From Desulfuromonadaceae bacterium (GTDB lineage Bacteria; Desulfobacterota; Desulfuromonadia; Geobacterales; Pseudopelobacteraceae), in assembly GCA_028688955.1 (NCBI GenBank), contig JAQTXD010000001.1, forward strand, positions 99,682 to 163,681: a stretch of 64,000 bases of DNA, in the 5' to 3' direction. The notes under the pieces were generated by a model, which saw nothing but the letters and a program-made list of their open reading frames with translations, did not search any database and was not told where the DNA came from. The position numbers were made by a program, and so were the translations under genes. Positions 47,074-56,066 of this stretch are shown here, piece after piece (within the stretch, counting starts at the first letter, position 1; the number at the start of each line of letters is the position of its first letter).

Positions 47074-48743
47074 GAAATGCCCCTCTCATTGAGCTGACGT
47101 TCTAACACTGACTTCTCCATGGAAATCCCCGCCTGGGAAAGAAAAATTGCCAATGATTCCAGATCACCAACGGGTTTCTTTTCAGGGAGGTTGTCACCAT
47201 ACAGGACACCGAAGACGCGGGATCTACTGACAAGGGGACCGATAAAAACTTCTGAAGGAGTACCGCCACCCAACTGTTCAAAAATGTGCATATCAACCGG
47301 CGTGGGGAGAGGAGAGAAGATCCGGGATTGTCCGCTACGAATCGATTCGTCAAACATGGAGCCGGAGTCTTGGGTAAAATGTATTGACCGCACCCGATCA
47401 TCTCCGCTGACGGTACCGTCTAGGACACCAAATTGTCCGAAACCGGAAACAACCTGCTCATGTATCGTAAATACAATGGCTCTGTTCAAGAATTCTGAGG
47501 CAAAGCGAAGTATCAACAGCAAGATACCGCCCTGAAGGTCAGGATTATTCAACTCTTCAAGCATGCCGCGCAGCAGGGAAAATCCACCGTTCTGCTGAGG
47601 AGATTTAACAGCGCTCGGCATATCATCATCATCACCCATCTCAATGCGGAGTTCATCCCCAAGGTTGAACTGGGACTGTTGAGGGGGCCGATCAGCAACT
47701 GCCTCGGTAGAAGAGCGAATTTCATTAACTATCTGGGTAAGAAAACTCCCCATGACAGCAGGATTGTTGATTTCTACCCTGCGAGGTTTGACTGTAAATG
47801 AATAGCCGAGATCACAAATTCTATTCTCAGCATCCTCATGGTGGTAATCAGTCATGACAATCAACTGAATATCTTTAAAATTATTGTGAAGGAGTTCCAT
47901 TAATTCGATACCCCCCAACACGCCCGACCCATCCATCTTTGGCATTATCAGATCTATAAGGACGACAGGGGTATTTCCACTCCTGTACAGTGCATCCACC
48001 TTGATCAGTGTATCCTCACTACGGGTCAAGGCGTGAACGGTAAATCCGTTCTGCGCAAGTCCGTCAGCAATAGCCCGTAGCGTTGGCCCATCATCATCTA
48101 CAATGACAAGCGGTTGCGGTACTTCATGATGAGAAGATGCCGCTGAATGAGGTGATTCCACCAAATCGAAGTCAAAATCCATTGATTGGTCCGGTACATC
48201 CGCCCCGCTCCTTGCCATCTCGGCAGCACGACGTTTTTCATCGGCCAACCTCATTCCTTCCATGGCAAGAAATTGCGGATTAAGCCCCTGATCAAGCATA
48301 AACTGCAGTGGATCCATTTTTGTTTCATCAACTGCTTCCACCGAGCTTCGAACCTCAAATGTGAACGTTCCTTCTGTCCAGGCAAACAAAGAAAATACTA
48401 CATTTTCAATTTGTTCGCGCACAACTTCATCAACAGCACTCTGTGAAACCACATACTTTTTAACCAGAATAACGCCAAGTCGTTCTCTGAAGCCGTATTC
48501 CTGCTGGTACGCAAGAGCTTTACGCAAGACAGGCAGATCGATGACACCTCTCAGAATCAGCTCTTCACCGAGACTCTTATGGCAGCTACTTGAAGATGCC
48601 CTGACAACCTGCCCCTGACGAAAAAAAACCGAGCCATCCATTCCTCCGCTGCTGAGGAACAGGACACCGGTTTTTCTACTGAGACTGACAATTTGTAAAA
48701 TTTCGCCAAGTCCAAGCTCTTCGAGTTTACCTGCCAGGCTCAT
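47070..48743 (-). CDS. PATAN (DUF4388)-receiver-GAF-like signalling protein
   Basis: 557 residues. The N-terminal DUF4388/PATAN domain (MSLAGKLEELGLGEILQIVSLSRKTG, about 1-110) is a protein-interaction module of deltaproteobacteria and cyanobacterial PatA-type regulators. A receiver domain lies at about 210-335 with DDD and VVLIDLIMPKMDG, and a GAF-like region at about 400-550 (VFIGPLVSRSRVFGVLYGDNLPEKK). No DNA-binding output. First gene of the chemosensory operon; it overlaps cheY by four bases, so both receivers are probably made together and may compete for CheA phosphate. Confidence 0.88.
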   Translation of the reverse strand: MSLAGKLEELGLGEILQIVSLSRKTGVLFLSSGGMDGSVFFRQGQVVRASSSSCHKSLGEELILRGVIDLPVLRKALAYQQEYGFRERLGVILVKKYVVSQSAVDEVVREQIENVVFSLFAWTEGTFTFEVRSSVEAVDETKMDPLQFMLDQGLNPQFLAMEGMRLADEKRRAAEMARSGADVPDQSMDFDFDLVESPHSAASSHHEVPQPLVIVDDDGPTLRAIADGLAQNGFTVHALTRSEDTLIKVDALYRSGNTPVVLIDLIMPKMDGSGVLGGIELMELLHNNFKDIQLIVMTDYHHEDAENRICDLGYSFTVKPRRVEINNPAVMGSFLTQIVNEIRSSTEAVADRPPQQSQFNLGDELRIEMGDDDDMPSAVKSPQQNGGFSLLRGMLEELNNPDLQGGILLLILRFASEFLNRAIVFTIHEQVVSGFGQFGVLDGTVSGDDRVRSIHFTQDSGSMFDESIRSGQSRIFSPLPTPVDMHIFEQLGGGTPSEVFIGPLVSRSRVFGVLYGDNLPEKKPVGDLESLAIFLSQAGISMEKSVLERQLNERGIS

Positions 48744-48872
48744 GTGTCACAGTCCATCTACCAGCACTCAATCAAAATACTTTTGGCTGAGATACGAAGC
48801 AGTTTTCGATACCGTAAAGTGGGATAAAACCGGTGAAATATATCGCAACAGGCGGTTCAAGTAAAGCCTTTA

Positions 48873-50228
48873 TCAGGATGGTGAATGATCTGCTCCCGGT
48901 TTGCGGGATGCGTCGGTTTTGTCCCTCCCCCGGAACATCAGACGCAACGGAACTCCGTCAAAACCGAACGCTTCGCGGAATTTATTGATCAAATAACGTT
49001 CATAGGAATAATGAATATTATCAGGCTGATTGGTGAAAATGACAAAGGCGGGAGGACGTGTTGCAACCTGGGTGGCGAAATAAAACTTTACCCTGCGGCC
49101 ATGAGATAACGGGGCATGGTGGGATTCAATGGCGTCGGTAAATACATGCACCAGTTCTGATGTCGTGACACGGCGACAGAACTGTGCCATGACCTCGTCA
49201 ACGGTAGCAATAATTTTACCGGAACGCTGGCCGGTCTTAGCCGATACACAGACGATCGGTGCATACGCCAGATATTTGAAACCATCTCTGATTTTCGCAA
49301 TATATACACCAAGTGTTGTGTTGTCTTTTTCCAGCAGATCCCATTTGTTGATGACAAATACGCACCCCTTGCCGGCTTCATGGATATACCCGGCGATGCG
49401 TTCGTCCTGCTCTGTCACGCCCTCTTCCGCATTGATAACCATCAGCACGACGTCAGCACGCTCGATACTGCGCAGAGCATCACAGACACTGTACTTTTCT
49501 AGTTTTTCGGTCGTTTTGCCTTTACGTCGAATCCCCGCAGTATCAATCAGAACATACGGCTTCTTGTTGCAGGTAAAGGGGGTGTCAACCGAATCACGAG
49601 TTGTTCCGGCTGTAGGATTGGCAACAACCCGGTCAAAGCCGAGCAGTCGGTTGACCAGCGATGACTTACCGACATTGGGTCTACCAACAACAGCAATACG
49701 GGTAATATTTTCTTCCGCATCGACAGAGTCTGCGGGAGGAAAGACAGCAAGAATATTTTCAACAAGATCGATAACGCCACGATTGTGTTCAGCGGAAATG
49801 GTATACAGTTCACCAATGCCAAGGGAGTAAAATTCGGCAGAATCGTTTTCCAGTTTTTCACCATCAACCTTATTGACTACGTAAAACACAGGTTTCTTGA
49901 CGCGCCGCAGCATTCCGGCAACCTCAATATCCGCAGGCGTCAATCCGCTTCTGGCATCCATCATGAAAATGATAACATCAGCCTCATCAATGGCGAGTTT
50001 TGATTGTTCGCGCATCTGCTGAAGCAGCAGGTTTTCGGTTACCGGCTCAAATCCGCCGGTATCGATAAGGATGAACGGCTTATCGAAACGGGTAATGTTG
50101 GCATAGTTACGGTCTCGGGTAACACCGGGAGTATCATCGACAATAGCACGACGATGCCCGAGGAGGCGGTTGAAAAGGGTTGATTTACCCACATTGGGAC
50201 GTCCGACAATTGCTACTAATGGTTTCAT
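48873..50228 (-). CDS. der: Ribosome-assembly GTPase Der (EngA)
   Basis: 451 residues, tandem GTPase domains each with a GRPNVGKS loop (near 8 and 184), NKVD and NKWD specificity motifs, then the KH-like C-terminal domain. Needed for 50S subunit assembly. The ATG overlaps the era stop by four bases. The 3' end is followed by the chemosensory operon on the same strand after 129 bases. Confidence 0.97.
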   Translation of the reverse strand: MKPLVAIVGRPNVGKSTLFNRLLGHRRAIVDDTPGVTRDRNYANITRFDKPFILIDTGGFEPVTENLLLQQMREQSKLAIDEADVIIFMMDARSGLTPADIEVAGMLRRVKKPVFYVVNKVDGEKLENDSAEFYSLGIGELYTISAEHNRGVIDLVENILAVFPPADSVDAEENITRIAVVGRPNVGKSSLVNRLLGFDRVVANPTAGTTRDSVDTPFTCNKKPYVLIDTAGIRRKGKTTEKLEKYSVCDALRSIERADVVLMVINAEEGVTEQDERIAGYIHEAGKGCVFVINKWDLLEKDNTTLGVYIAKIRDGFKYLAYAPIVCVSAKTGQRSGKIIATVDEVMAQFCRRVTTSELVHVFTDAIESHHAPLSHGRRVKFYFATQVATRPPAFVIFTNQPDNIHYSYERYLINKFREAFGFDGVPLRLMFRGRDKTDASRKPGADHSPS

Positions 50229-51115
50229 TCGTATCCCAGTTCTCTCAATTTTGAGGGTCGTTCGCTCCAGTTTTCAACTACTTTGACAAACAACTCCAGA
50301 TATACTCTGGTAGCAAGCAACCGTTCGATGTCCTGACGGGCCTGACTGCCTATTTTTTTCAACATTTCACCCTTCGAGCCGATTATGATCCCCTTCTGGG
50401 TGTCCCGTTCCAGCATAATGGCTGCAGATATGGCGATGACGCCGTTTTCCCGTTCAATAAAGCTTTCCACTACAACCGCAGTCGAATAAGGGACCTCATC
50501 GCGGGTCAGGCGGAACACTTTTTCACGAATCATCTCAGCAACAATAAACTTTTCAGGCATATCAGTCAGGATATCATCAGGAAACATGGCCGGGCCTTCC
50601 GGCAGATAGCCCCTGATGACTGAGACCAGGTGTTCCACCCCGTCATTGCGTCCGGCGGATATCGGTACAATTTCCCTGAACGGATGGAGCGCAGCCCAGT
50701 CGGATATTTTTTTCAGCACCTGGCTCTTGTCTGACAACAGATCGATCTTGTTTATCACCAGCACAACCGGAATAGTAACTTTGCCAATGACATCAGCAAT
50801 AAACTCGGGGTCGGCAGCAGTAGTTGCTTCGACAACCAGCATGAGAAGATCAACTCCGCTGATGGCAGAGCGGGCAACGTCCACCATGCTTTTGTTCAGC
50901 CGGGAGCGCCCCGTGTGAATGCCGGGGGTATCTATGAACACGATCTGACCACCGGGAATGTTGTGAATCCCTTGAATCCGGTTGCGGGTAGTCTGGGGTT
51001 TGTCAGAAGTGATGACAATCTTCTCACCGATAATGCTGTTAAGGAGCGTCGACTTGCCAACATTCGGACGACCGATGATCGAGACAAATCCAGAGGTAAA
51101 CTTTTCATTTTTCAT
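50225..51115 (-). CDS. era: GTPase Era
   Basis: 296 residues from the ATG at 51115 (a GTG at 51130 is an alternative). GTPase domain with [19 protein letters not shown], and a KH domain ([19 protein letters not shown]) that binds the 3' end of 16S rRNA. Small-subunit maturation factor. It sits between glnS and der, unusual relative to the common rnc-era pair; rnc here is at 15 kb. Confidence 0.96.
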   Translation of the reverse strand: MKNEKFTSGFVSIIGRPNVGKSTLLNSIIGEKIVITSDKPQTTRNRIQGIHNIPGGQIVFIDTPGIHTGRSRLNKSMVDVARSAISGVDLLMLVVEATTAADPEFIADVIGKVTIPVVLVINKIDLLSDKSQVLKKISDWAALHPFREIVPISAGRNDGVEHLVSVIRGYLPEGPAMFPDDILTDMPEKFIVAEMIREKVFRLTRDEVPYSTAVVVESFIERENGVIAISAAIMLERDTQKGIIIGSKGEMLKKIGSQARQDIERLLATRVYLELFVKVVENWSERPSKLRELGYE

Positions 51116-51141
51116 ATAGGTATATTCCACTCTTTCTTGTA

Positions 51142-52821
51142 TTACTTCCTGGTTGCCCAGACATCGCGTAATGTGACTATCCGGTTGAATACAAGCTTCC
51201 CGGGGAGTGAATCTTTCGGATCCTGACGGAAATAACCCATCCGTTCAAACTGAAAGCGGGTTTCTACATCCGCCCCGGAAAGACTCGCCTCGAGCTGCAC
51301 CGGGATTGATTCGGTGGAAGTCGGATTGAGATACTCTTTGTAGTCAACACCGCCCTTATCCGGGTTCGGAACATTGAACAGGCGGTCGAACAAGCGTACC
51401 TCTGCAGGTACGGCATGGGGGACGGAAACCCAGTGGATAACGCCCTTTACCTTACGACCGTCTGCTGTATGAATGCCTTCACGGGATGCAGGGTCATATT
51501 CCCCATGCAATTCCAGAACACCCCCCTGTTCATCTCTGACAACGGAGGTGCACTTGATTATATACCCGAAGCGGAGTTTCACCTCTCCTCCCACCGTCAG
51601 GCGATGGAAACCTTTACTCGGCACCTCCATGAAATCATCAGCATCAACCCAGATCTCGCGGGTAAAATGAATCGTCCGATTCCCCATCTCAGGCTTTTGC
51701 GGGTGATTGGCGGCCAGCATCTCCTCTGACTGATCGACGGGATAATTATCTATGACAAATTTAATCGGGCGCAGCACCGCCATGGCCCGCGGCGCGGTTT
51801 CATTCAGGTCAGCACGGACACACTCTTCCAGAATAGAGATATCGATCCATGAATCACTCCGGCCAACGCCAATCTGTTCACAGAAGTTCCGGACCGCACC
51901 CGCTGTATACCCGCGACGCTTGATCCCCACCAATGTCGGCATACGTGGATCATCCCAGCCGCTGACAATGCCCAGCTGCACCAACTCCTGCAACTTCCGC
52001 TTGCTCATCACCGTATAGGTCAGATTCAAACGGGCGAACTCGTACTGCCGTGGCCGTGCCGGTACCGGCAGATTATCCAGAAACCATTCGTACAACGGCT
52101 TGTGGGATTCAAACTCCAAGGTGCATATCGAATGGGTTATCCCTTCAATTGCGTCGGTCTGCCCATGGGCAAAATCGTACATTGGATAAATTTTCCAGGA
52201 GTCGCCAACATGGGGATGAGGCGTGTGGAGAATCCGGTACAGAACCGGATCACGGAGACTGATATTTGGCGAGGCCATGTCAATTTTGGCACGCAGGACA
52301 TGGGTTCCGTCAGGAAACTCTCCGGCACGCATACGGTTGAAAAGATCCAGATTTTCCTCAACAGTACGAGTGCGAAAGGGGCTTTCGGTGCCCGGTTCTG
52401 TCAACGTACCGCGATACGCCCTGATCTCATCGGCATTCAAATCCTCAACGTATGCTTTTCCCTCTTTAATAAGATACACAGCCCACTGGTATAATTGCTC
52501 AAAATTATCAGAGGCATAATGAAGATGTTCGCCCCAGTCAAAACCAAGCCAGCGAACGCTCTCTTTTATTGAATCGATGTATTCACGCTCTTCTTTCGCC
52601 GGGTTGGTGTCATCAAAGCGGAGGTGACAGCGACCACCAAAGTCACGGGCCAGGCCAAAGTTGATGCAGATCGATTTTGCGTGTCCGATATGGAGATATC
52701 CATTCGGCTCTGGAGGAAACCGGGTCACAATGCCACTGTGTCTGCCGTTTTTCAGATCCTCCTCGACTATGGTGCGGAGAAAATTATTGGCTGCCGGTGC
52801 GGTCGGTTCAATGCTGGTCAT
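51142..52821 (-). CDS. glnS: Glutaminyl-tRNA synthetase
   Basis: 559 residues, full GlnRS length. HIGH motif in [16 protein letters not shown], and VMSKRK as KMSKS; two beta-barrel anticodon domains ([12 protein letters not shown] onward). Typical bacterial GlnS shares origin with eukaryotic GlnRS and is patchy in bacteria that otherwise use GatCAB. GAGGG precedes the ATG, 18 bases after the miaB stop. Confidence 0.96.
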   Translation of the reverse strand: MTSIEPTAPAANNFLRTIVEEDLKNGRHSGIVTRFPPEPNGYLHIGHAKSICINFGLARDFGGRCHLRFDDTNPAKEEREYIDSIKESVRWLGFDWGEHLHYASDNFEQLYQWAVYLIKEGKAYVEDLNADEIRAYRGTLTEPGTESPFRTRTVEENLDLFNRMRAGEFPDGTHVLRAKIDMASPNISLRDPVLYRILHTPHPHVGDSWKIYPMYDFAHGQTDAIEGITHSICTLEFESHKPLYEWFLDNLPVPARPRQYEFARLNLTYTVMSKRKLQELVQLGIVSGWDDPRMPTLVGIKRRGYTAGAVRNFCEQIGVGRSDSWIDISILEECVRADLNETAPRAMAVLRPIKFVIDNYPVDQSEEMLAANHPQKPEMGNRTIHFTREIWVDADDFMEVPSKGFHRLTVGGEVKLRFGYIIKCTSVVRDEQGGVLELHGEYDPASREGIHTADGRKVKGVIHWVSVPHAVPAEVRLFDRLFNVPNPDKGGVDYKEYLNPTSTESIPVQLEASLSGADVETRFQFERMGYFRQDPKDSLPGKLVFNRIVTLRDVWATRK

Positions 52822-52839
52822 GATACCCTCGTACGTATT

Positions 52840-54153
52840 TCATAGTTCACCCAGAAACGAATTTGGATAGGCTTTTGTAATTTTGACGTCGACAAACGTG
52901 CCGACCAGAGAATTTTCGCCGGCAAAGTTGACAATACGACCGATATCACCTTTACCTGACATCTGTCCGGGAAGTTTCCCCTCACCTTCAACCAGGACAG
53001 ACATGCTGCTGCCGATATAGGGCTGACATATTTCAAGAGTATGCCGACGCTGCAGTTCCATCAGACGATCAAGTCGGGCCATTTTCACGGCACGAGGCAG
53101 ATCGTCATGAAGCCCTGCCGCCCTGGTGCCGGGACGGGGCGAGTACACAAACGAAAACAGATCTATATAGCGCACCTCTTCCATAAGGGAGATGGTCTGG
53201 TCAAAATCATCATCACTTTCGCCGGGGAATCCGACAATGATATCACCGGTAAAAACAATATCAGGGCGGAGAATCCTGAGTTTATGCACCTTATCCAGAT
53301 ATGATTTCCGGGTGTAGCCGCGTCCCATCACTTTCAGCATGGCGTCGCTGCCGGATTGTGCCGGGAGATGGATTTGGCCACTCAGCTTCGGAACAGTTCC
53401 GAAACAGGCGATTAACTCATCCGACATATCCTTGGGATGCGAGGTAGTAAAGCGGATACGATCTATGCCGTTTATTTCTGATACCCGGCGAATCAGCTCT
53501 GCAAACGATGGCTCGCTTTCAGCTTTAAGTCCGTAGGAGTTGACGTTCTGACCGAGTAGAATAACCTCCCTGACGCCTTCATCCGCAAGCTGTCTCACCT
53601 CGTTCAGTATATCTGCAGATCTGCGGCTGATTTCCCGCCCGCGGACAAACGGAACAATACAGTACGAGCAAAAATTATCACATCCCTGCATGACTGTAAC
53701 AAAGCGCGAAAGACGGGATTCTCCCTTTATGGACGGGAACAGATCCAGGCGCTGATCATTATCAATAAAGGTCGTCTCGGAACGGCGCTCTCCCCGTTCG
53801 GCACCCCGTACCATATCCGGCAGCAGGTGCAGATTGTGGGTACCTATTACAAGGTCCAGATACGGAAGCTTGCGAAGAAGCTCCTCACCTTCCTGTTGAG
53901 CGACACAACCACCGACCGCAATAATCTGTTTTTTCCCGTCCCGCTTGTAGATCCGCAGATTTGCAAGCCGTCTGTAGACTTTCTCCTCTGCTCCACCCCG
54001 TACACTGCAGGTATTAAGCAGAATCATATCGGCAGAGGCTGGTGCGTTTGTCGGGGCGTAGCCAAGGTCAGCCAGCATGGAAACGATCCGTTCGGAATCG
54101 TTCACGTTCATCTGGCATCCAAAGGTTTCTATGTAAAGGAGTTTATCGAACAT
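52840..54153 (-). CDS. miaB: tRNA-2-methylthio-N6-dimethylallyladenosine synthase MiaB
   Basis: 437 residues from the ATG at 54153. The N-terminal UPF0004 domain has cluster cysteines starting FGCQMN; radical SAM motif CDNFCSYC; C-terminal TRAM domain. Adds the methylthio group to A37 of tRNAs. The frame extends upstream to a TTG at 54195, but that codon lies within the -35 of a strong promoter, so it cannot be the start. The chosen ATG is only a few bases below the predicted transcription start and has no ribosome site. Confidence 0.95.
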   Translation of the reverse strand: MFDKLLYIETFGCQMNVNDSERIVSMLADLGYAPTNAPASADMILLNTCSVRGGAEEKVYRRLANLRIYKRDGKKQIIAVGGCVAQQEGEELLRKLPYLDLVIGTHNLHLLPDMVRGAERGERRSETTFIDNDQRLDLFPSIKGESRLSRFVTVMQGCDNFCSYCIVPFVRGREISRRSADILNEVRQLADEGVREVILLGQNVNSYGLKAESEPSFAELIRRVSEINGIDRIRFTTSHPKDMSDELIACFGTVPKLSGQIHLPAQSGSDAMLKVMGRGYTRKSYLDKVHKLRILRPDIVFTGDIIVGFPGESDDDFDQTISLMEEVRYIDLFSFVYSPRPGTRAAGLHDDLPRAVKMARLDRLMELQRRHTLEICQPYIGSSMSVLVEGEGKLPGQMSGKGDIGRIVNFAGENSLVGTFVDVKITKAYPNSFLGEL

Positions 54154-54165
54154 AGTGGATCGGTC

Positions 54166-54195
54166 TTTATACGCGACAAGTATCTTTAATGTCAA
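54166..54195 (-). promoter_or_regulatory. Strong sigma-70 promoter for miaB
   Basis: Minus strand: TTGACA (54190-54195), 18-base spacer, TATAAA (54166-54171). Transcription would begin near 54159, six bases from the miaB ATG. Confidence 0.65.
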
Positions 54196-54236
54196 TTGAA
54201 TTGGCTTTTACGGTCGAGCTCACGTTTGTGGTCTCC

Positions 54237-54266
54237 TTGACATTTGATACATTCAGAACGTATTGT
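54237..54266 (+). promoter_or_regulatory. Promoter for the HAD phosphatase gene
   Basis: TTGACA (54237-54242), 18-base spacer, TATTGT (54261-54266), about 35 bases from the ATG at 54301. Divergent from the miaB promoter. Confidence 0.55.
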
Positions 54267-54300
54267 CGGACAAAAATTGCCGGAGTGAATTGAAAGGCAC

Positions 54301-54990
54301 ATGCAGATGAAAATCGATTGGAACAACATAGACACCGTACTTCTGGATATGGATGGGACCATTCTTGATCGCCATTTTGATGATCATTTCTGGCTTGAAC
54401 ATGTCCCGAAGCGCTGGAGTCAGCGGAACCATACGACACTGGAGTACGCCAAGGAACATTTGTACAGCCTGTTTCGAAGCCAGGAGAACACCCTCAACTG
54501 GACCGACCTTGATTATTGGTCAGACCGTTTGAAGCTCGACATTCCAACCCTCAAACGTGAAATTGAACATCTGATCGCTGTTCATCCCTATGTCGTTGAG
54601 TTCCTTCTTTTCCTGAAGCATGCCGGCAAAATTGTCTGGCTGGTAACCAATGCTCATTCAAAGACACTTGATTTAAAGATGAAGAACACCAGGATCGGGC
54701 CGTATTTTGACGGCATCATCTCTGCCCATCAGGTTGGATTGCCAAAGGAGGATGTACGTTTCTGGAAAAAACTGCAGGAGTTTATCCGGTATGACCCGGA
54801 AAGGACCATGTTGGGAGAGGATAGTGAAACAAATTTGAGAACAGCGCAATCCTATGGAATCAAATACCTTATCTACATCAGTCGCTATAGCTCAAAGATA
54901 GAACCACATGATTCAGAACATTTTCCTACAATTGATTATTTCAACAGACTTATCCCTGTTGCAGGGAGTAGCTGCATACTGACAGATTAA
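54301..54990 (+). CDS. HAD-family GMP/IMP nucleotidase (YrfG-like)
   Basis: 229 residues. HAD motifs: D16 and D18 (LLDMDGTILD), motif II threonine (VTNAHS), lysine in the LPKEDVRFW stretch, and motif III GEDSETNLRTA. The cap region (FWLEHVPKRWSQRN) matches YrfG-type purine nucleotidases, which hydrolyse GMP and IMP. Starts ATG-CAG-ATG; either ATG is possible. Stand-alone gene, divergent from miaB. Substrate is inferred from family likeness. Confidence 0.82.
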   Translation: MQMKIDWNNIDTVLLDMDGTILDRHFDDHFWLEHVPKRWSQRNHTTLEYAKEHLYSLFRSQENTLNWTDLDYWSDRLKLDIPTLKREIEHLIAVHPYVVEFLLFLKHAGKIVWLVTNAHSKTLDLKMKNTRIGPYFDGIISAHQVGLPKEDVRFWKKLQEFIRYDPERTMLGEDSETNLRTAQSYGIKYLIYISRYSSKIEPHDSEHFPTIDYFNRLIPVAGSSCILTD

Positions 54991-55130
54991 CCTGATTGAA
55001 CCCGCTCATAGTCGCACTCTGAAAATTCAACCTGGCGTACTGTTTATTCATTGCCTGTTTATTTTAAACCTTTGGGGTTTTTCCCAGATCTGCTAGGTTG
55101 TCAAAAAAATCACGTAAAAGGGGTGTTACC

Positions 55131-55484
55131 ATGTTGCGTACGTTAACCGTTGTTCTCTGTCTCCTCTCGTTTATTCCTGCTGCTGTCGGCGCTCAGGGAC
55201 TGTCGACTCTTGCAGTGCCACCTGCAATCGCAGAGCCCGCATCTGAAAAGCCCACCGCACTGGCACCGTCGGTCAACTTGTCACTCCCCGCCGCAACTGT
55301 GCAGATCGCAGCTGCAGAAACAACCGATGGTACAGCAACAAAAAGTGCTCCGGAACAGAAACAACAATCGCGGAGCTCGTTCAACTGGGGAAATTTTGCT
55401 GAAGTACATTTGGGAGACTATCGATGGATCTGGTGGGCTGGGGCTGCAGTCGCTTTGATTGCCATACATGCCGGCGCAAATTAA
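55131..55484 (+). CDS. Small exported protein with C-terminal hydrophobic segment, unknown function
   Basis: 117 residues from the ATG at 55131, with AAGGGG eight bases upstream. A signal peptide covers about 1-22 (LLSFIPAAVGAQ). The middle is Ala/Pro/Thr rich and probably disordered. The C-terminus has NFAEVHLGDYRWIWWAGAA then a hydrophobic run to the end, so the protein may be anchored by its tail. No family recognised. Single gene between the HAD gene and a strong terminator. Confidence 0.65.
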   Translation: MLRTLTVVLCLLSFIPAAVGAQGLSTLAVPPAIAEPASEKPTALAPSVNLSLPAATVQIAAAETTDGTATKSAPEQKQQSRSSFNWGNFAEVHLGDYRWIWWAGAAVALIAIHAGAN

Positions 55485-55518
55485 AATTAACCGCCAAGGT
55501 GAAAACACCGGATGTTTT

Positions 55519-55553
55519 ACAGGAAAAGCCCCCTAACCGGGGGCTTTTCCTGT
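55519..55553. terminator. Perfect 15-bp terminator hairpin, bidirectional
   Basis: ACAGGAAAAGCCCCC and its exact complement flank a 5-base loop (TAACC). The inner CCCCC/GGGGG stem is followed by CTTTTCC on either strand, serving the exported-protein gene on the right and the YtxH gene on the left. Confidence 0.88.
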
Positions 55554-55581
55554 AATAACGATGATCTGCACTTATTGGTTG

Positions 55582-55923
55582 CTACATTCTTCGGAGTATA
55601 GTGCGAAACTTTTCCAGTTTTGACGCACCCTCTTCGATGAGTCGTATGAGGTCTTTACGCGCTCCACCGGCAACATCCTTACCTTTTTCTACAAGATCAT
55701 CCGTCTTCTCACCAATTGCTTCAACAAGATTCGAAACATTGGCAGCCAGATCTTCTACAACTTCATCAGCTCTGTTACGGGCCTTCTTTGAGTAACGAAG
55801 AATGTCATTTCTTGTTCTTGTCCCCGATTGAGGTGCAAACAGTAACGCCAAGCCTGCCCCGATAACACCTCCGGCAACTATAAGCAATGCAGCAGCAGCA
55901 ATTTTTTTATCTCTCTCTTCCAC
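55582..55923 (-). CDS. YtxH-domain membrane protein
   Basis: 113 residues from a GTG at 55923, which has GGGGGG seven bases upstream. One membrane helix (about 8-28, AAALLIVAGGVIGAGLALLFAPQSG), the classic YtxH/gas-vesicle-like start, then an amphipathic helix region (residues 40-100) with repeated DLVEKGKDVAGGARKDL-type heptads. Function unknown; YtxH proteins are often stress-linked. The frame opens to 56010 but the promoter at 55956-55983 lies inside that extension. Confidence 0.82.
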   Translation of the reverse strand: MEERDKKIAAAALLIVAGGVIGAGLALLFAPQSGTRTRNDILRYSKKARNRADEVVEDLAANVSNLVEAIGEKTDDLVEKGKDVAGGARKDLIRLIEEGASKLEKFRTILRRM

Positions 55924-55941
55924 AGGACACCCCCCTAGTAA

Positions 55942-55957
55942 ATGTGATGCCTCACAT
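55942..55957. promoter_or_regulatory. Inverted repeat overlapping the ytxH-type promoter start, possible operator
   Basis: ATGTGA-TGCC-TCACAT: perfect 6-bp arms with a 4-base gap, touching the -10 and covering the predicted start of transcription. The half-sites resemble CRP/FNR-family TGTGA, but the gap is 4, not 6. Confidence 0.45.
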
Positions 55958-55983
55958 AATAGCGTATTCAGCGCAGATGACAA
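55956..55983 (-). promoter_or_regulatory. Promoter for the YtxH gene
   Basis: Minus strand: TTGTCA (55978-55983), 16-base spacer, TATTAT (55956-55961). Confidence 0.58.
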
Positions 55984-56066
55984 GCCCCTTACGACTTTAT
56001 ATTCCTGCAAAATAATGTTATAAAACTATCGCAGGCATTCTTTTCACAGAGTACAAGGGTGATCTT

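Noticed and set aside
49129..49830. 233-codon open frame on the plus strand
   Set aside because: Antisense to der, Ser/Thr-rich shadow of a GTPase gene.
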